Of a stretch of 64,000 bases of DNA, positions 1 through 10,285 are shown in pieces. Each line of letters starts with the position of its first letter. Within the stretch, counting starts at the first letter, position 1. Source of the stretch: Ophiura sarsii. Its lineage: Eukaryota > Echinodermata > Ophiuroidea > Amphilepidida > Ophiuridae. The notes beneath the pieces were generated by a model, which had not been told where the DNA came from, did not search any database, and saw only the letters and a list, made by a program, of their open reading frames with translations. A program made the position numbers and the translations under genes. The stretch lies in contig CM069459.1 in assembly GCA_035610835.1 (NCBI GenBank), positions 30,912,366 through 30,976,365 of the forward strand. The letters run 5' to 3'.

Positions 1-84
1 CTCTTTATTTGGAAAAGATAAATTTTGTATAGTGGAATATTATCCCTATTTGTATTATTAATTTTGGTTGAAATATTTGGAACG

Positions 85-540
85 ATGAGATCAGTTGAGC
101 ATTTGGTGGAATTGGATAAAGCTATCGAGGCAGCTAGGTTCGAATTAGCCAATATTAAGCGTCAACTTAAAATATCGGAATGCATTATTACAACGCCGAG
201 TTTTGATGATAATCGCGATGATATTGGGGCATACTTGATCAGATTTGAACGTCTAGCGCAGTATCGCAAATGGCCGCAAGAAGCGTATTTGCCAAAACTA
301 GTGGAATGTCTAAACGGTGAGGCTTTTGATATTTATGCTCAGTTGAATACTGACGAGAAAGCAAGTTATTCTGCGCTGAAAATTGCGTTGTGTGAAAGAT
401 TTCGGGTAGACAGAAATAATGTCGGCAAACAGCGGCCGAATAAATTAAGGCCAGCGAAATGTGGAAAGCGCTCCACAACAAACGCAGGGGTTTTCGTGAA
501 TACAAGTCGTCCTGATTTCAAGAGAAATTGTGTTGCTTAG
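85..540 (+). pseudogene. gag-like relic of LTR element, frameshifted
   Basis: The reading frame starts at the ATG at 85 and stops at 540 (151 codons). The middle contains AYLIRFERLAQYRKWP followed by a Leu/Gly/Ala-rich stretch and ALCERFR. This pattern is typical of the SCAN-like capsid segment in Gag of some Ty3/gypsy-type elements. The sister sequence at 2717-3427 keeps 11 extra bases in the segment matching ~517-528 here, so the early stop at 540 comes from a small deletion. The following frame (530-1648) continues the protein seen in the sister copy. There is no CCHC zinc knuckle in the visible part. Family placement rests on motif resemblance only; the fact that it is broken is directly visible. 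An identical copy lies at 5723-6178. Confidence 0.55.
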
Positions 541-1648
541 TAAGGCAAATGCCAGGAATTGTTATAGAATGACGAAAGGTCGGGAAGCTAATAAAAAGCT
601 GATGGATGATGATAGGTATGCTACTTTATGTAATGGGTTTAAGGTACAGATTGTAGATGAAGAAGATCCTAAAACCGGGAGATTTGATGGTAAGGATGTT
701 GTTGATGTTGTTAATAAAGAATATTTGGGCAATGATCTATCAGAGAGTATGTGTTCGGAAAAGGTTGTGAGTAAAAATGTTGCCATGGATATGCAGGTGA
801 CTGTGAAAAGTCGGGAACGGTTGGTTAATGGGACAATTGGAGAGTCACAGGTAAATGTTTTGGAGGAAATGACTTGTGTGAATGACTTGGGAATAATTGA
901 TGGTGATGGTGATGCAAGTGGGAAACAGCATGATGTGGATGTCAAGGTGCATTTTCCAGAGTCACAGTTGGATAATGTCATGGGGTGCCATGATGTTGCT
1001 GGGCAGGAATCTGGAAATGCGGAGAAATCCGTGGTTGATTGTAGTCATATTTCTGTGAAAGGGAAGACTGAAAGTCAAATAAACCAAGTAGGGATTCTGG
1101 AAGATGTTGTGGATTCTGGGAACGTAAGGACGAAGTTTCATGGTTCTGAAATAGGTGTAAAGATTGCCGGAGATGAAGTGTCTTATGTGGTGTCAGAGAC
1201 TGTCGAAGAAAGCGAAACGATTAGAAACGCTTTGTGTGGAATTCCAGTGGTGAGATGTCTGGGTAATAAAGTTGTGAGGGACGGTTGCGTGAGGACTGGA
1301 TATGGTTTGGAAAGGGCGGTGGTAAATGTAGTTCCTTGGATAGGTAGTCAGATACTAGAGAAGAAGAAACCTTCAGGACTTGAGAGGTCACAGATAAGAG
1401 TGGGTAAAAGGTTGAAGTCTGTCATTGTTACAGAGGTCAGGGTTGTCAGGCGAGTCGAGCTGAAGTCCAATTTAAGGCGTTGGGCTCAATGGAATAGAAG
1501 GAAAGGGGACAAGTATTTGGGCGCGTATCCGGTGCGCTTAGAATTTGGCGCGCGCATGCCATGCGACTGGAGGCGCAGAAAAAAGTTTGTAAATATACCA
1601 TGTGTAATTAGTAAATGCCAAGCAGGGCGTAATAACTCGATATTCTAA
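530..1648 (+). pseudogene. unrecognised downstream frame of the LTR element (3' continuation of gag-like frame)
   Basis: An open frame of 372 codons overlaps the end of the gag-like relic. Its first part (NARNCYRMTKGREANKK) is fused in frame to gag-like sequence in the sister copy at 2934-3425, so it is the continuation of the same polyprotein rather than a separate gene. The rest is rich in Val, Asp, Glu, Gly and Ser, then turns strongly basic near the end (around RRWAQWNRRKGDKYLG). I recognise no protease, reverse transcriptase or integrase motif, and no zinc finger. It could be a spacer or accessory domain or a decayed pol start. No function is assigned. An identical copy lies at 6168-7286. 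Confidence 0.4.
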
Positions 1649-1865
1649 CCACCAAAAGCTATGGGATCTCAATTAAAATTAAAAGATATATCATTTAGAT
1701 TATAAACTCTATAATATTTTAAAACACGAGGGTTTCGATTGAAAGTTGTAATGATTATCGAATGACGAAATATTTTAGTTCAGTGAGATATTATTTTGTA
1801 TATTTATGACGAATAAAATACGCTTAGGATAGACAAATGCTATTTTAAAAATAGCATTCGCCAAT

Positions 1866-2618
1866 TGTCAGGGTTCAAGGCTATAATACGCAACACTATA
1901 CGCAATGCGACAATACGCAACACTATACGCAATGCGACAATACGCAACACTATACGCAATGCGACAATACGCTGGCGTCGTGGCGACGGAACCACGCGGG
2001 AGAGAGCAAAAGAAAACAAACAGAAAAGGCAGAAGGAAGGACGCTGGAAAACGGGACGGAAGGGCGGATGCCCTGAAGGCCAGGAAGGCCAGGCCGGAAA
2101 ACTCAAAAGAATGATACGGCTCTGCGTGAATCTTCTGGTATCTTTGGCTAGACTATAATTATAGTCCATCCCTGTTGGATGAGGCCGGAGAACATAAATA
2201 AAGATACGGCATTACGAGGATCGTCCGTTGTCTATGACAGGACAATAATCAGTCGAGATCATTCCTGTTGAATGAGAACCGGAGAACATTAATAAGAGAT
2301 ACGATACTATGGCAGACTTGTGAACTTCCGGTCCAGTGCGGAACATCGCTGCTGAGGAAGTGACTTCTGTGTGTTGCCCAAGATATTGAAGACCTTCAAT
2401 AAGACTCTCGAGCCTGCGACAACGGAACTTCTGGCGGAAGATTATACAAACGATAAGTGCACTTATTAGCCAACTAAATCAGTGATCACTGAGCGCGTGA
2501 AATGTGTTGCATTGTTTATTCATGATTTCTGTTTATATATATTAAATTTTGTTGTTTATAAAGTCTGTGTATAGAAAATTGTTTAATTGTAAAGTCCGAG
2601 CTAACTCGGGTCGTGACA
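1866..2618 (+). repeat. LTR (753 bp), three-repeat U3 variant
   Basis: It begins TGTCAGGG and ends GTGACA, a 5-bp inverted TGTCA/TGACA terminus, and is followed after AT by a primer binding site. The U3 start holds three tandem copies of a 27-bp unit beginning AATACGCAAC (about 1886-1966). AATAAA occurs near 2196. A small hairpin CCGAG-CTAA-CTCGG lies near the 3' end. It is identical to the LTR at 7504-8256 and differs by small changes and one 27-bp repeat from those at 4917 and 9093. Confidence 0.85.
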
Positions 2619-2620
2619 AT

Positions 2621-2637
2621 TGGGGGCTCGTCCGGGA
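2621..2637 (+). other. primer binding site matching tRNA-Pro 3' end
   Basis: TGGGGGCTCGTCCGGGA lies 2 bases after the LTR end. It equals 17 of the 18 bases of the well-known proline-tRNA PBS of gammaretroviruses such as MLV, so minus-strand synthesis was probably primed by tRNA-Pro. The position right after an LTR ending in CA supports the call. Confidence 0.8.
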
Positions 2638-2716
2638 AAATCTCTTTATTTGGAAGAGATAAATTTTGTGTTGGAATATATTTGTATTATTAATTTTGGT
2701 TGAAATATTTGGAACG

Positions 2717-3427
2717 ATGAGATCAGTTGAGCATTTGGTGGAATTGGATAAAGCTATCGAGGCGGCTAGGTTCGAATTAGCCAATATTAAACTTCAACGT
2801 AAAATATCGGAATGCATTATTACATCGCCGAGTTTTGACGATAATCGCGATGATATTGTGGCGTACTTGATCAGATTTGAACGCCTAGCGCAGTATCGCA
2901 AATGGCCGCAAGAAGCGTATTTGCAAAAAACTAGTGGAATGTCTAAACGGTGAGGCTTTTGATATTTATGCTCAGTTGAATACTGACGAGAAAGTAAGTT
3001 ATTCTGCGCTAAAAATTGCGTTATGTGAACGATTTCGGATAGACAGAAATAATGTCGGCAAACAGCGGCCGAATAAAATAAGACCAGCGAAATGTGGAAA
3101 GCGCTCCACAACCATGACAACAAACGCAGGGGTTTTCGTGAATAAAAGTCGTGCTGATTTCAATGTTGATACAAGAGAAATTGTGCTGATTAGTCAGGCA
3201 AATGCCAGGAATTGTTATAGAATGACGAAAGGTCGGGAAGCTAACAAAAAGCTGATGGATGATGATAGGTATGTTACTTTATGTAACGGGTTTAAGGTAC
3301 AGATTGTACATGAAGAAGATCCTAAAACCGGGAGATTTGATGGTAAGGATGTTGTTGATGTTGTTAATAAAGAATATTTGGGTAGTCATATATCAGAGAG
3401 TATGTGTTCGGAAAAGGTTGTGAGTGA
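2717..3427 (+). pseudogene. gag-like relic, second repeat, frameshifted and truncated
   Basis: This starts at the same ATG as the first gag-like relic, after the LTR and PBS. An extra A in a run of A's near 2930 shifts the frame; the continuing frame (2934 onward) runs through the gag-like C-terminal half and into NARNCYRMTKGREANKK without the 11-bp deletion seen upstream. Homology to the element ends abruptly at 3427, where unrelated sequence begins. The same sequence lies at 8355-9065, where the break point differs (continues to 9080, then an inverted LTR). Confidence 0.55.
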
Positions 3428-3690
3428 GCCATTTTGCGATATTTTGCGGAAAACGATCGTGGTTATCACGTGATACGTATAGTAAACAATTTACACTGTT
3501 TTAACGAAATGCGCTATGGGATTGCTAAAATCAAAGAGGTCGCAAATTTGCTTACAATTATTAGCCTAGCTATAACAAGCTAAAAGAGAAATTGTTAGGC
3601 ACACTGGTAAAATGGTTTTTACAATAGTTTTGCTAACATTATCAAACCGAACTCAAGTTAAATCACTTATTCATCGAGCAATAATATATA
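3428..3690. other. unassigned sequence between LTR element break and duplicon A
   Basis: AT-rich sequence with no open frame, tandem repeat or recognised element. It separates the truncated LTR element from the left edge of duplicon A at 3691. Confidence 0.5.
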
Positions 3691-4005
3691 ATAGTCTTTA
3701 CTAGATTCAAGGATACTACAGGGTCGATAGCAAGAAGGGGATTGGAATGCTTCAATTGATCAATGCAACCCATACTGCATACCTGTTGCACTGTTCCGCG
3801 TGTTCAAAACCCAAGTGTTAAAATGTAAACTGCACTTTGTTCTATCCTTTTCAATGCGGCGTTCTTAATTATTAACTAATCTTAATGAATATTGTATCAA
3901 GTTAAAGAGGAGTAATTTCTTTATAACTTTATTAAAGTTATCATTTTTATGTAAGAGCTATAGTTTTGGAGTTAAGAGTATATTTATTAACTGATCAGAA
4001 TTGTA

Positions 4006-4267
4006 GATGGGGTGACAGGTGACGTCATACCGGGCAAAACGTGGCTAGTTGCCATTGTTCTTTGCCCGGCAGTTTGCGCATCCTGTTTAGTTTAGGACCC
4101 GTGCCTTAAAACTCGCGCCAAAGCATTATAAAGGGCAATACGGCATAGCGGACAGTGTTGTGGTCATATGCTGCTCCCTCAAGCGTGTATCGACAGTTCA
4201 GTCCCTTCGACCGTTGCGTTTGTTGATAAACACTTGGATGTAAACAACGGTTAACGGTCACCTCATC
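4006..4267. mobile_element. MITE, TA-flanked, family 'GATG..GGTGAC'
   Basis: The ends are inverted: GATGGGGTGACAGGTGACG on the left, GATGAGGTGACCGTTAACC on the right (read inward), each flanked by TA. 262 bp. It is too short to code for anything. The orthologous copy in B is at 21992-22258 and an extra member is at 21605-21937. Confidence 0.6.
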
Positions 4268-4403
4268 TATATCCGTACTACTCACGTATTTCAATTTGTC
4301 TACCTATTTCAATTTGAACCTCGCGTCGAATTTGTACACATTTTGTACCCTTTAAATGTAAAAGGTAGTGTAGAAATATAGATAGTGTAGAAATGTGAAA
4401 GGT

Positions 4404-4540
4404 AGTGTTTAGGGTTAGGATTAGAGCTAGGGTTAGGGTTAAAGCTAGGGTTAGGGTTATTGCTAGGGTTAGGGTTATGGGTAGGTGTAGGGGTAGAGGT
4501 AGGGTTAGAGCTAGGCTTAGGGTTTGGGTTAGAGCTACAT
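4404..4540 (+). repeat. degenerate TTAGGG/GCTAGGG tract
   Basis: Many GTTAGGGTTAGGG and GCTAGGGTTAGGG units with interruptions. Counterpart in B at 22404-22535. It is interstitial, not a chromosome end. Confidence 0.75.
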
Positions 4541-4916
4541 GTAGGGTTCCCCGAACCACCGAACTCCGAAGCACGAAGGAAATATCATGTAGTCATGCTC
4601 CTGATTCTTAAGGAAGACTGAAGAAGAGTGGCCTGTCAATAGTATTGACAACAAACCTTTGAAAGATGATCAAGACGTAAAAACAACCAAAGAAAGAGAA
4701 TGGTATGTAGTAGAGAAGACGCTGGTGAGTGTGAACTGTTATTTATTTGAAATAAAGCACACTCAAAGGAAAGCATTTTAAGAAGAGATCGGAGGAAAAG
4801 AGCCTCCAAAATGAAAGACGGATGGAATCCAGAGTAGACGGGCGTTTAAAGCGTCTGCTCTACCTGATAACAGTAGGAAGGAGTAACATGATCTCCCAGT
4901 CAAGAAAAAAGGTACT

Positions 4917-5616
4917 TGTCGGGGTCCAAGGCTATATAATACGCACACTATACGCAATGACAATACGCAACACTATACGCAATGCGACAATACGCGGGCG
5001 TCGTGGCGACGGAACCACGCGGGAGAAAGCAAAACAAAACAAACAGAAAAGGCAGAAGGAAGGACGCTGGAAAACGGGACGGAAGGGCGGATGCCCTGAA
5101 GGCCAGAAAGGCCCGGACTGCAGGCCAGAACACTAAATAGAAAGATACGACTCTGGCGAAGATCTTAGTGTTATCTATGGCAGGACGATATTCAGTCCAA
5201 CTCATTCCAGTTAAAATGAGAACCGGAGAACATAAATAAAGATACGGCACTACGAGGATCTTCCGTTGTCTATAGCAGGACAATAATCAGTCGAGATCAT
5301 TCCTGTTGAATGAGATTTGGAGGACATTGATAAGAGATACGATACTATGGCAGACTTGTGAACTTCCGGTCCAGTGCGGAACATCGCCACTGAGGAACTA
5401 ACTTCTGTGTTTTGCCCATCTTCTGATCTTCTGGAGGAACATTATACGAACGATAAGTGCACTTATTAGCCAACTAAATCAGTGATCACTGAGCGCGTGA
5501 AATGTGTTGCATTGTTTATTCATGATTTCTGTTTTATATTAAACTTTGTTGTTTATAAAGTCTGTGTATAGTAAATTGTTTGATTGTAAAGTCCGAGCTA
5601 ACTCGGGACCTTGACA
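4917..5616 (+). repeat. LTR (700 bp), two-repeat U3 variant, left outer end
   Basis: Begins TGTCGGGGTCCAAGG and ends CCTTGACA, followed by AT and a PBS. Two copies of the ~27-bp U3 unit instead of three. TATATAA occurs about 15 bases in, and AATAAA occurs downstream. It closely matches the reverse complement of 9093-9795. Confidence 0.85.
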
Positions 5617-5618
5617 AT

Positions 5619-5635
5619 TGGGGGCTTGTCCGGGA
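5619..5635 (+). other. primer binding site, one-base variant
   Basis: TGGGGGCTTGTCCGGGA differs from the other two PBS copies (2621, 8259) by C to T at the ninth base. It lies 2 bases after the LTR end, as expected. Confidence 0.75.
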
Positions 5636-5722
5636 GATCTCTTTATTTGGAAAAGATAAATTTTGTATAGTGGAATATTATCCCTATTTGTATTATTAAT
5701 TTTGGTTGAAATATTTGGAACG

Positions 5723-6178
5723 ATGAGATCAGTTGAGCATTTGGTGGAATTGGATAAAGCTATCGAGGCAGCTAGGTTCGAATTAGCCAATATTAAGCGT
5801 CAACTTAAAATATCGGAATGCATTATTACAACGCCGAGTTTTGATGATAATCGCGATGATATTGGGGCATACTTGATCAGATTTGAACGTCTAGCGCAGT
5901 ATCGCAAATGGCCGCAAGAAGCGTATTTGCCAAAACTAGTGGAATGTCTAAACGGTGAGGCTTTTGATATTTATGCTCAGTTGAATACTGACGAGAAAGC
6001 AAGTTATTCTGCGCTGAAAATTGCGTTGTGTGAAAGATTTCGGGTAGACAGAAATAATGTCGGCAAACAGCGGCCGAATAAATTAAGGCCAGCGAAATGT
6101 GGAAAGCGCTCCACAACAAACGCAGGGGTTTTCGTGAATACAAGTCGTCCTGATTTCAAGAGAAATTGTGTTGCTTAG
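5723..6178 (+). pseudogene. gag-like relic (identical to 85-540)
   Basis: Same ATG, same SCAN-like segment and same premature stop caused by the 11-base deletion as in the left copy. Here the upstream LTR and PBS are present, so the position of a gag gene right after the PBS is confirmed. Confidence 0.55.
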
Positions 6179-7286
6179 TAAGGCAAATGCCAGGAATTGT
6201 TATAGAATGACGAAAGGTCGGGAAGCTAATAAAAAGCTGATGGATGATGATAGGTATGCTACTTTATGTAATGGGTTTAAGGTACAGATTGTAGATGAAG
6301 AAGATCCTAAAACCGGGAGATTTGATGGTAAGGATGTTGTTGATGTTGTTAATAAAGAATATTTGGGCAATGATCTATCAGAGAGTATGTGTTCGGAAAA
6401 GGTTGTGAGTAAAAATGTTGCCATGGATATGCAGGTGACTGTGAAAAGTCGGGAACGGTTGGTTAATGGGACAATTGGAGAGTCACAGGTAAATGTTTTG
6501 GAGGAAATGACTTGTGTGAATGACTTGGGAATAATTGATGGTGATGGTGATGCAAGTGGGAAACAGCATGATGTGGATGTCAAGGTGCATTTTCCAGAGT
6601 CACAGTTGGATAATGTCATGGGGTGCCATGATGTTGCTGGGCAGGAATCTGGAAATGCGGAGAAATCCGTGGTTGATTGTAGTCATATTTCTGTGAAAGG
6701 GAAGACTGAAAGTCAAATAAACCAAGTAGGGATTCTGGAAGATGTTGTGGATTCTGGGAACGTAAGGACGAAGTTTCATGGTTCTGAAATAGGTGTAAAG
6801 ATTGCCGGAGATGAAGTGTCTTATGTGGTGTCAGAGACTGTCGAAGAAAGCGAAACGATTAGAAACGCTTTGTGTGGAATTCCAGTGGTGAGATGTCTGG
6901 GTAATAAAGTTGTGAGGGACGGTTGCGTGAGGACTGGATATGGTTTGGAAAGGGCGGTGGTAAATGTAGTTCCTTGGATAGGTAGTCAGATACTAGAGAA
7001 GAAGAAACCTTCAGGACTTGAGAGGTCACAGATAAGAGTGGGTAAAAGGTTGAAGTCTGTCATTGTTACAGAGGTCAGGGTTGTCAGGCGAGTCGAGCTG
7101 AAGTCCAATTTAAGGCGTTGGGCTCAATGGAATAGAAGGAAAGGGGACAAGTATTTGGGCGCGTATCCGGTGCGCTTAGAATTTGGCGCGCGCATGCCAT
7201 GCGACTGGAGGCGCAGAAAAAAGTTTGTAAATATACCATGTGTAATTAGTAAATGCCAAGCAGGGCGTAATAACTCGATATTCTAA
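6168..7286 (+). pseudogene. unrecognised downstream frame (identical to 530-1648)
   Basis: 372 open codons continuing the gag-like polyprotein in another frame, acidic and Val-rich then basic at the end. No enzyme motif is visible. The following ~217 bases to the LTR at 7504 are non-coding. Confidence 0.4.
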
Positions 7287-7503
7287 CCACCAAAAGCTAT
7301 GGGATCTCAATTAAAATTAAAAGATATATCATTTAGATTATAAACTCTATAATATTTTAAAACACGAGGGTTTCGATTGAAAGTTGTAATGATTATCGAA
7401 TGACGAAATATTTTAGTTCAGTGAGATATTATTTTGTATATTTATGACGAATAAAATACGCTTAGGATAGACAAATGCTATTTTAAAAATAGCATTCGCC
7501 AAT

Positions 7504-8256
7504 TGTCAGGGTTCAAGGCTATAATACGCAACACTATACGCAATGCGACAATACGCAACACTATACGCAATGCGACAATACGCAACACTATACGCAATGC
7601 GACAATACGCTGGCGTCGTGGCGACGGAACCACGCGGGAGAGAGCAAAAGAAAACAAACAGAAAAGGCAGAAGGAAGGACGCTGGAAAACGGGACGGAAG
7701 GGCGGATGCCCTGAAGGCCAGGAAGGCCAGGCCGGAAAACTCAAAAGAATGATACGGCTCTGCGTGAATCTTCTGGTATCTTTGGCTAGACTATAATTAT
7801 AGTCCATCCCTGTTGGATGAGGCCGGAGAACATAAATAAAGATACGGCATTACGAGGATCGTCCGTTGTCTATGACAGGACAATAATCAGTCGAGATCAT
7901 TCCTGTTGAATGAGAACCGGAGAACATTAATAAGAGATACGATACTATGGCAGACTTGTGAACTTCCGGTCCAGTGCGGAACATCGCTGCTGAGGAAGTG
8001 ACTTCTGTGTGTTGCCCAAGATATTGAAGACCTTCAATAAGACTCTCGAGCCTGCGACAACGGAACTTCTGGCGGAAGATTATACAAACGATAAGTGCAC
8101 TTATTAGCCAACTAAATCAGTGATCACTGAGCGCGTGAAATGTGTTGCATTGTTTATTCATGATTTCTGTTTATATATATTAAATTTTGTTGTTTATAAA
8201 GTCTGTGTATAGAAAATTGTTTAATTGTAAAGTCCGAGCTAACTCGGGTCGTGACA
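7504..8256 (+). repeat. LTR (753 bp), internal position
   Basis: Same as the LTR at 1866-2618: TGTCAGGG start, three 27-bp U3 units, GTGACA end. It lies in the middle of the compound insertion and is not flanked by a target duplication of its own (CCAAT on the left, ATTGG on the right), so it is not a separate solo insertion. Confidence 0.85.
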
Positions 8257-8258
8257 AT

Positions 8259-8275
8259 TGGGGGCTCGTCCGGGA
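8259..8275 (+). other. primer binding site matching tRNA-Pro
   Basis: TGGGGGCTCGTCCGGGA, 2 bases after the internal LTR; identical to the site at 2621. Confidence 0.8.
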
Positions 8276-8354
8276 AAATCTCTTTATTTGGAAGAGATAA
8301 ATTTTGTGTTGGAATATATTTGTATTATTAATTTTGGTTGAAATATTTGGAACG

Positions 8355-9080
8355 ATGAGATCAGTTGAGCATTTGGTGGAATTGGATAAAGCTATCGAGG
8401 CGGCTAGGTTCGAATTAGCCAATATTAAACTTCAACGTAAAATATCGGAATGCATTATTACATCGCCGAGTTTTGACGATAATCGCGATGATATTGTGGC
8501 GTACTTGATCAGATTTGAACGCCTAGCGCAGTATCGCAAATGGCCGCAAGAAGCGTATTTGCAAAAAACTAGTGGAATGTCTAAACGGTGAGGCTTTTGA
8601 TATTTATGCTCAGTTGAATACTGACGAGAAAGTAAGTTATTCTGCGCTAAAAATTGCGTTATGTGAACGATTTCGGATAGACAGAAATAATGTCGGCAAA
8701 CAGCGGCCGAATAAAATAAGACCAGCGAAATGTGGAAAGCGCTCCACAACCATGACAACAAACGCAGGGGTTTTCGTGAATAAAAGTCGTGCTGATTTCA
8801 ATGTTGATACAAGAGAAATTGTGCTGATTAGTCAGGCAAATGCCAGGAATTGTTATAGAATGACGAAAGGTCGGGAAGCTAACAAAAAGCTGATGGATGA
8901 TGATAGGTATGTTACTTTATGTAACGGGTTTAAGGTACAGATTGTACATGAAGAAGATCCTAAAACCGGGAGATTTGATGGTAAGGATGTTGTTGATGTT
9001 GTTAATAAAGAATATTTGGGTAGTCATATATCAGAGAGTATGTGTTCGGAAAAGGTTGTGAGTGAAAATGTTGCCATGGA
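8355..9080 (+). pseudogene. gag-like relic, frameshifted, cut by inverted LTR
   Basis: Identical to 2717-3427, with the same A-run frameshift near 8568. It continues 15 bases further (to GCCATGGA) before meeting the antisense PBS fragment CGAGCCCCCA at 9081. The open frame runs a little into antisense LTR sequence before stopping at 9111; that tail is an artefact of the junction. Confidence 0.55.
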
Positions 9081-9092
9081 CGAGCCCCCAAT

Positions 9093-9795
9093 TGTCAAGG
9101 TCCCGAGTTAGCTCGGACTTTACAATCAAACAATTTACTATACACAGACTTTATAAACAACAAAGTTTAATATAAAACAGAAATCATGAATAAACAATGC
9201 AACACATTTCATGCGCTCAGTGATCACTGATTTAGTTGGCTAATAAGTGCACTTATCGTTCGTATAATGTTCCTCCAGAAGATCAGAAGATGGGCAAAAC
9301 ACAGAAGTTAGTTCCTCAGTGGCGATGTTCCGCACTGGACCGGAAGTTCACAAGTCTGCCATAGTATCGTATCTCTTATCAATGTCCTCCAAATCACATT
9401 CAACAGGAATGATCTCGACTGATTATAATTGTCCTGCCATAGACAACGGAAGATCCTCGTAGTGCCGTATCTTTATTTATGTTCTCCGGTTCTCATTTTA
9501 ACTGGAATGAGTTGGACTGAATATCGTCCTGCCATAGATAACACTAAGATCTTCGCCAGAGTCGTATCTTTCTATTTAGTGTTCTGGCCTGCAGTCCGGG
9601 CCTTTCTGGCCTTCAGGGCATCCGCCCTTCCGTCCCGTTTTCCAGCGTCCTTCCTTCTGCCTTTTCTGTTTGTTTTGTTTTGCTTTCTCCCGCGTGGTTC
9701 CGTCGCCACGACGCCCGCGTATTGTCGCATTGCGTATAGTGTTGCGTATTGTCATTGCGTATAGTGTGCGTATTATATAGCCTTGGACCCTGACA
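9093..9795 (-). repeat. inverted LTR (703 bp), right outer end
   Basis: Reverse complement of the 4917-5616 type: on the minus strand it starts TGTCAGGGTCCAAGG and ends CCTTGACA. On its inner side lie AT and CGAGCCCCCA (9081-9090), the reverse complement of the first 10 PBS bases. The outer side abuts GTACT. Confidence 0.85.
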
Positions 9796-10059
9796 GTACT
9801 AAACATCATAAAGAAAGTGCACAGCGAGCAACCAACCTACACAGCAAAAACGGCCCTACATCTTCGTAAAGCAACTGACTGATAGTGTGATACAGCTAAA
9901 AATATCGGCAGCGGTCGCGGTTATTTTACCGTTGCTGTATAATAGTAATGGTAAATGTCGCGCGCATTTATCTACCGGACTTTAATTTCTAGGAATGTCC
10001 TTCTAGGAATGTCCTTCAAGTTAGGGATACAAGTCCGATATGAACTGCCAGTTCTTATA

Positions 10060-10170
10060 GTAATTAGTTTCCAAGTCCGAGCCTGGACTATCAGTCCTCA
10101 GCAGTTATTGTCTATAAGTCCGAGCCTGGACTCAAAGTAAGTCCGAGTCTGGACTATCAGTCCTTAGGAA
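10060..10170. repeat. short repeats of AAGTCCGAGYCTGGACTATCAGTCC type
   Basis: Three imperfect units built on AGTCCGAGCCTGGACT, themselves partly palindromic. The B counterpart (about 23150-23275) keeps the same pattern with fewer bases. Confidence 0.5.
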
Positions 10171-10268
10171 TTAGTGTTCCACTAACCACTTAGGAAAGGG
10201 ACATGTTCATTTCATTTGATAATGTAAATATCAACGGCACATTGTTATAAAATAGAAAAGAATGACTC

Positions 10269-10285
10269 GGGGGGGGGGGGGGGGG
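10269..10285. repeat. poly-G tract (17 G)
   Basis: Homopolymer run followed by TGCATCCCACC. The B counterpart near 23385 has a shorter run. Length may be unreliable in the assembly. Confidence 0.8.

Larger units (their letters stand above)
1..1865 (+). mobile_element. internal region of a non-autonomous LTR retroelement, left copy (5' end outside window)
   Basis: The window opens a few bases inside the internal region, just after where a primer binding site would lie; the same sequence at 5639 is preceded by an LTR and PBS. The region holds a gag-like relic and one longer unassigned reading frame, then about 215 bases of AT-rich non-coding sequence, and runs directly into an LTR at 1866. No protease, reverse transcriptase, RNase H or integrase is visible, so this is a deletion derivative that would need enzymes from a relative. 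No clear polypurine tract precedes the LTR; instead there is a small hairpin around GCTATTTTAAAAATAGC. Confidence 0.75.
5639..9065 (+). repeat. copy of 1-3427 at an offset of 5638 bases
   Basis: All large reading frames, both LTR ends, PBS and frameshifts coincide with 1-3427 after adding 5638, and the translations I compared are identical. Similarity stops at 3427/9065: the left copy turns into unrelated sequence, this one continues 15 bases to 9080 and then meets an inverted LTR. Confidence 0.85.
4912..9800 (+). mobile_element. compound LTR insertion with inverted outer LTRs and GTACT target duplication
   Basis: Order: GTACT (4912-4916), LTR(+) 4917-5616, PBS, internal region, LTR(+) 7504-8256, PBS, truncated internal region to 9080, 10 bases of inverted PBS, AT, LTR(-) 9093-9795, GTACT (9796-9800). 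In duplicon B the same place reads GGTACTAAACATC without any insert (22915 onward), so the whole block entered as one unit or grew inside one insertion, after the A/B duplication. Both outer ends are the U3 start (TGTC...), so the element ends like a foldback element with ~700-bp inverted repeats instead of the normal U3...U5 arrangement. Confidence 0.85.

Noticed and set aside
1866..2618. LTR as an independent solo-LTR insertion
   Set aside because: Flanks (CCAAT and ATTGG) are not a direct duplication and the LTR is followed by a PBS and internal sequence.
4778..5283. Frames reading MSCYRQRKILVVPY and similar on LTR sequence
   Set aside because: They lie in LTR sequence and appear in mirrored form in the inverted LTR; no independent support as genes.
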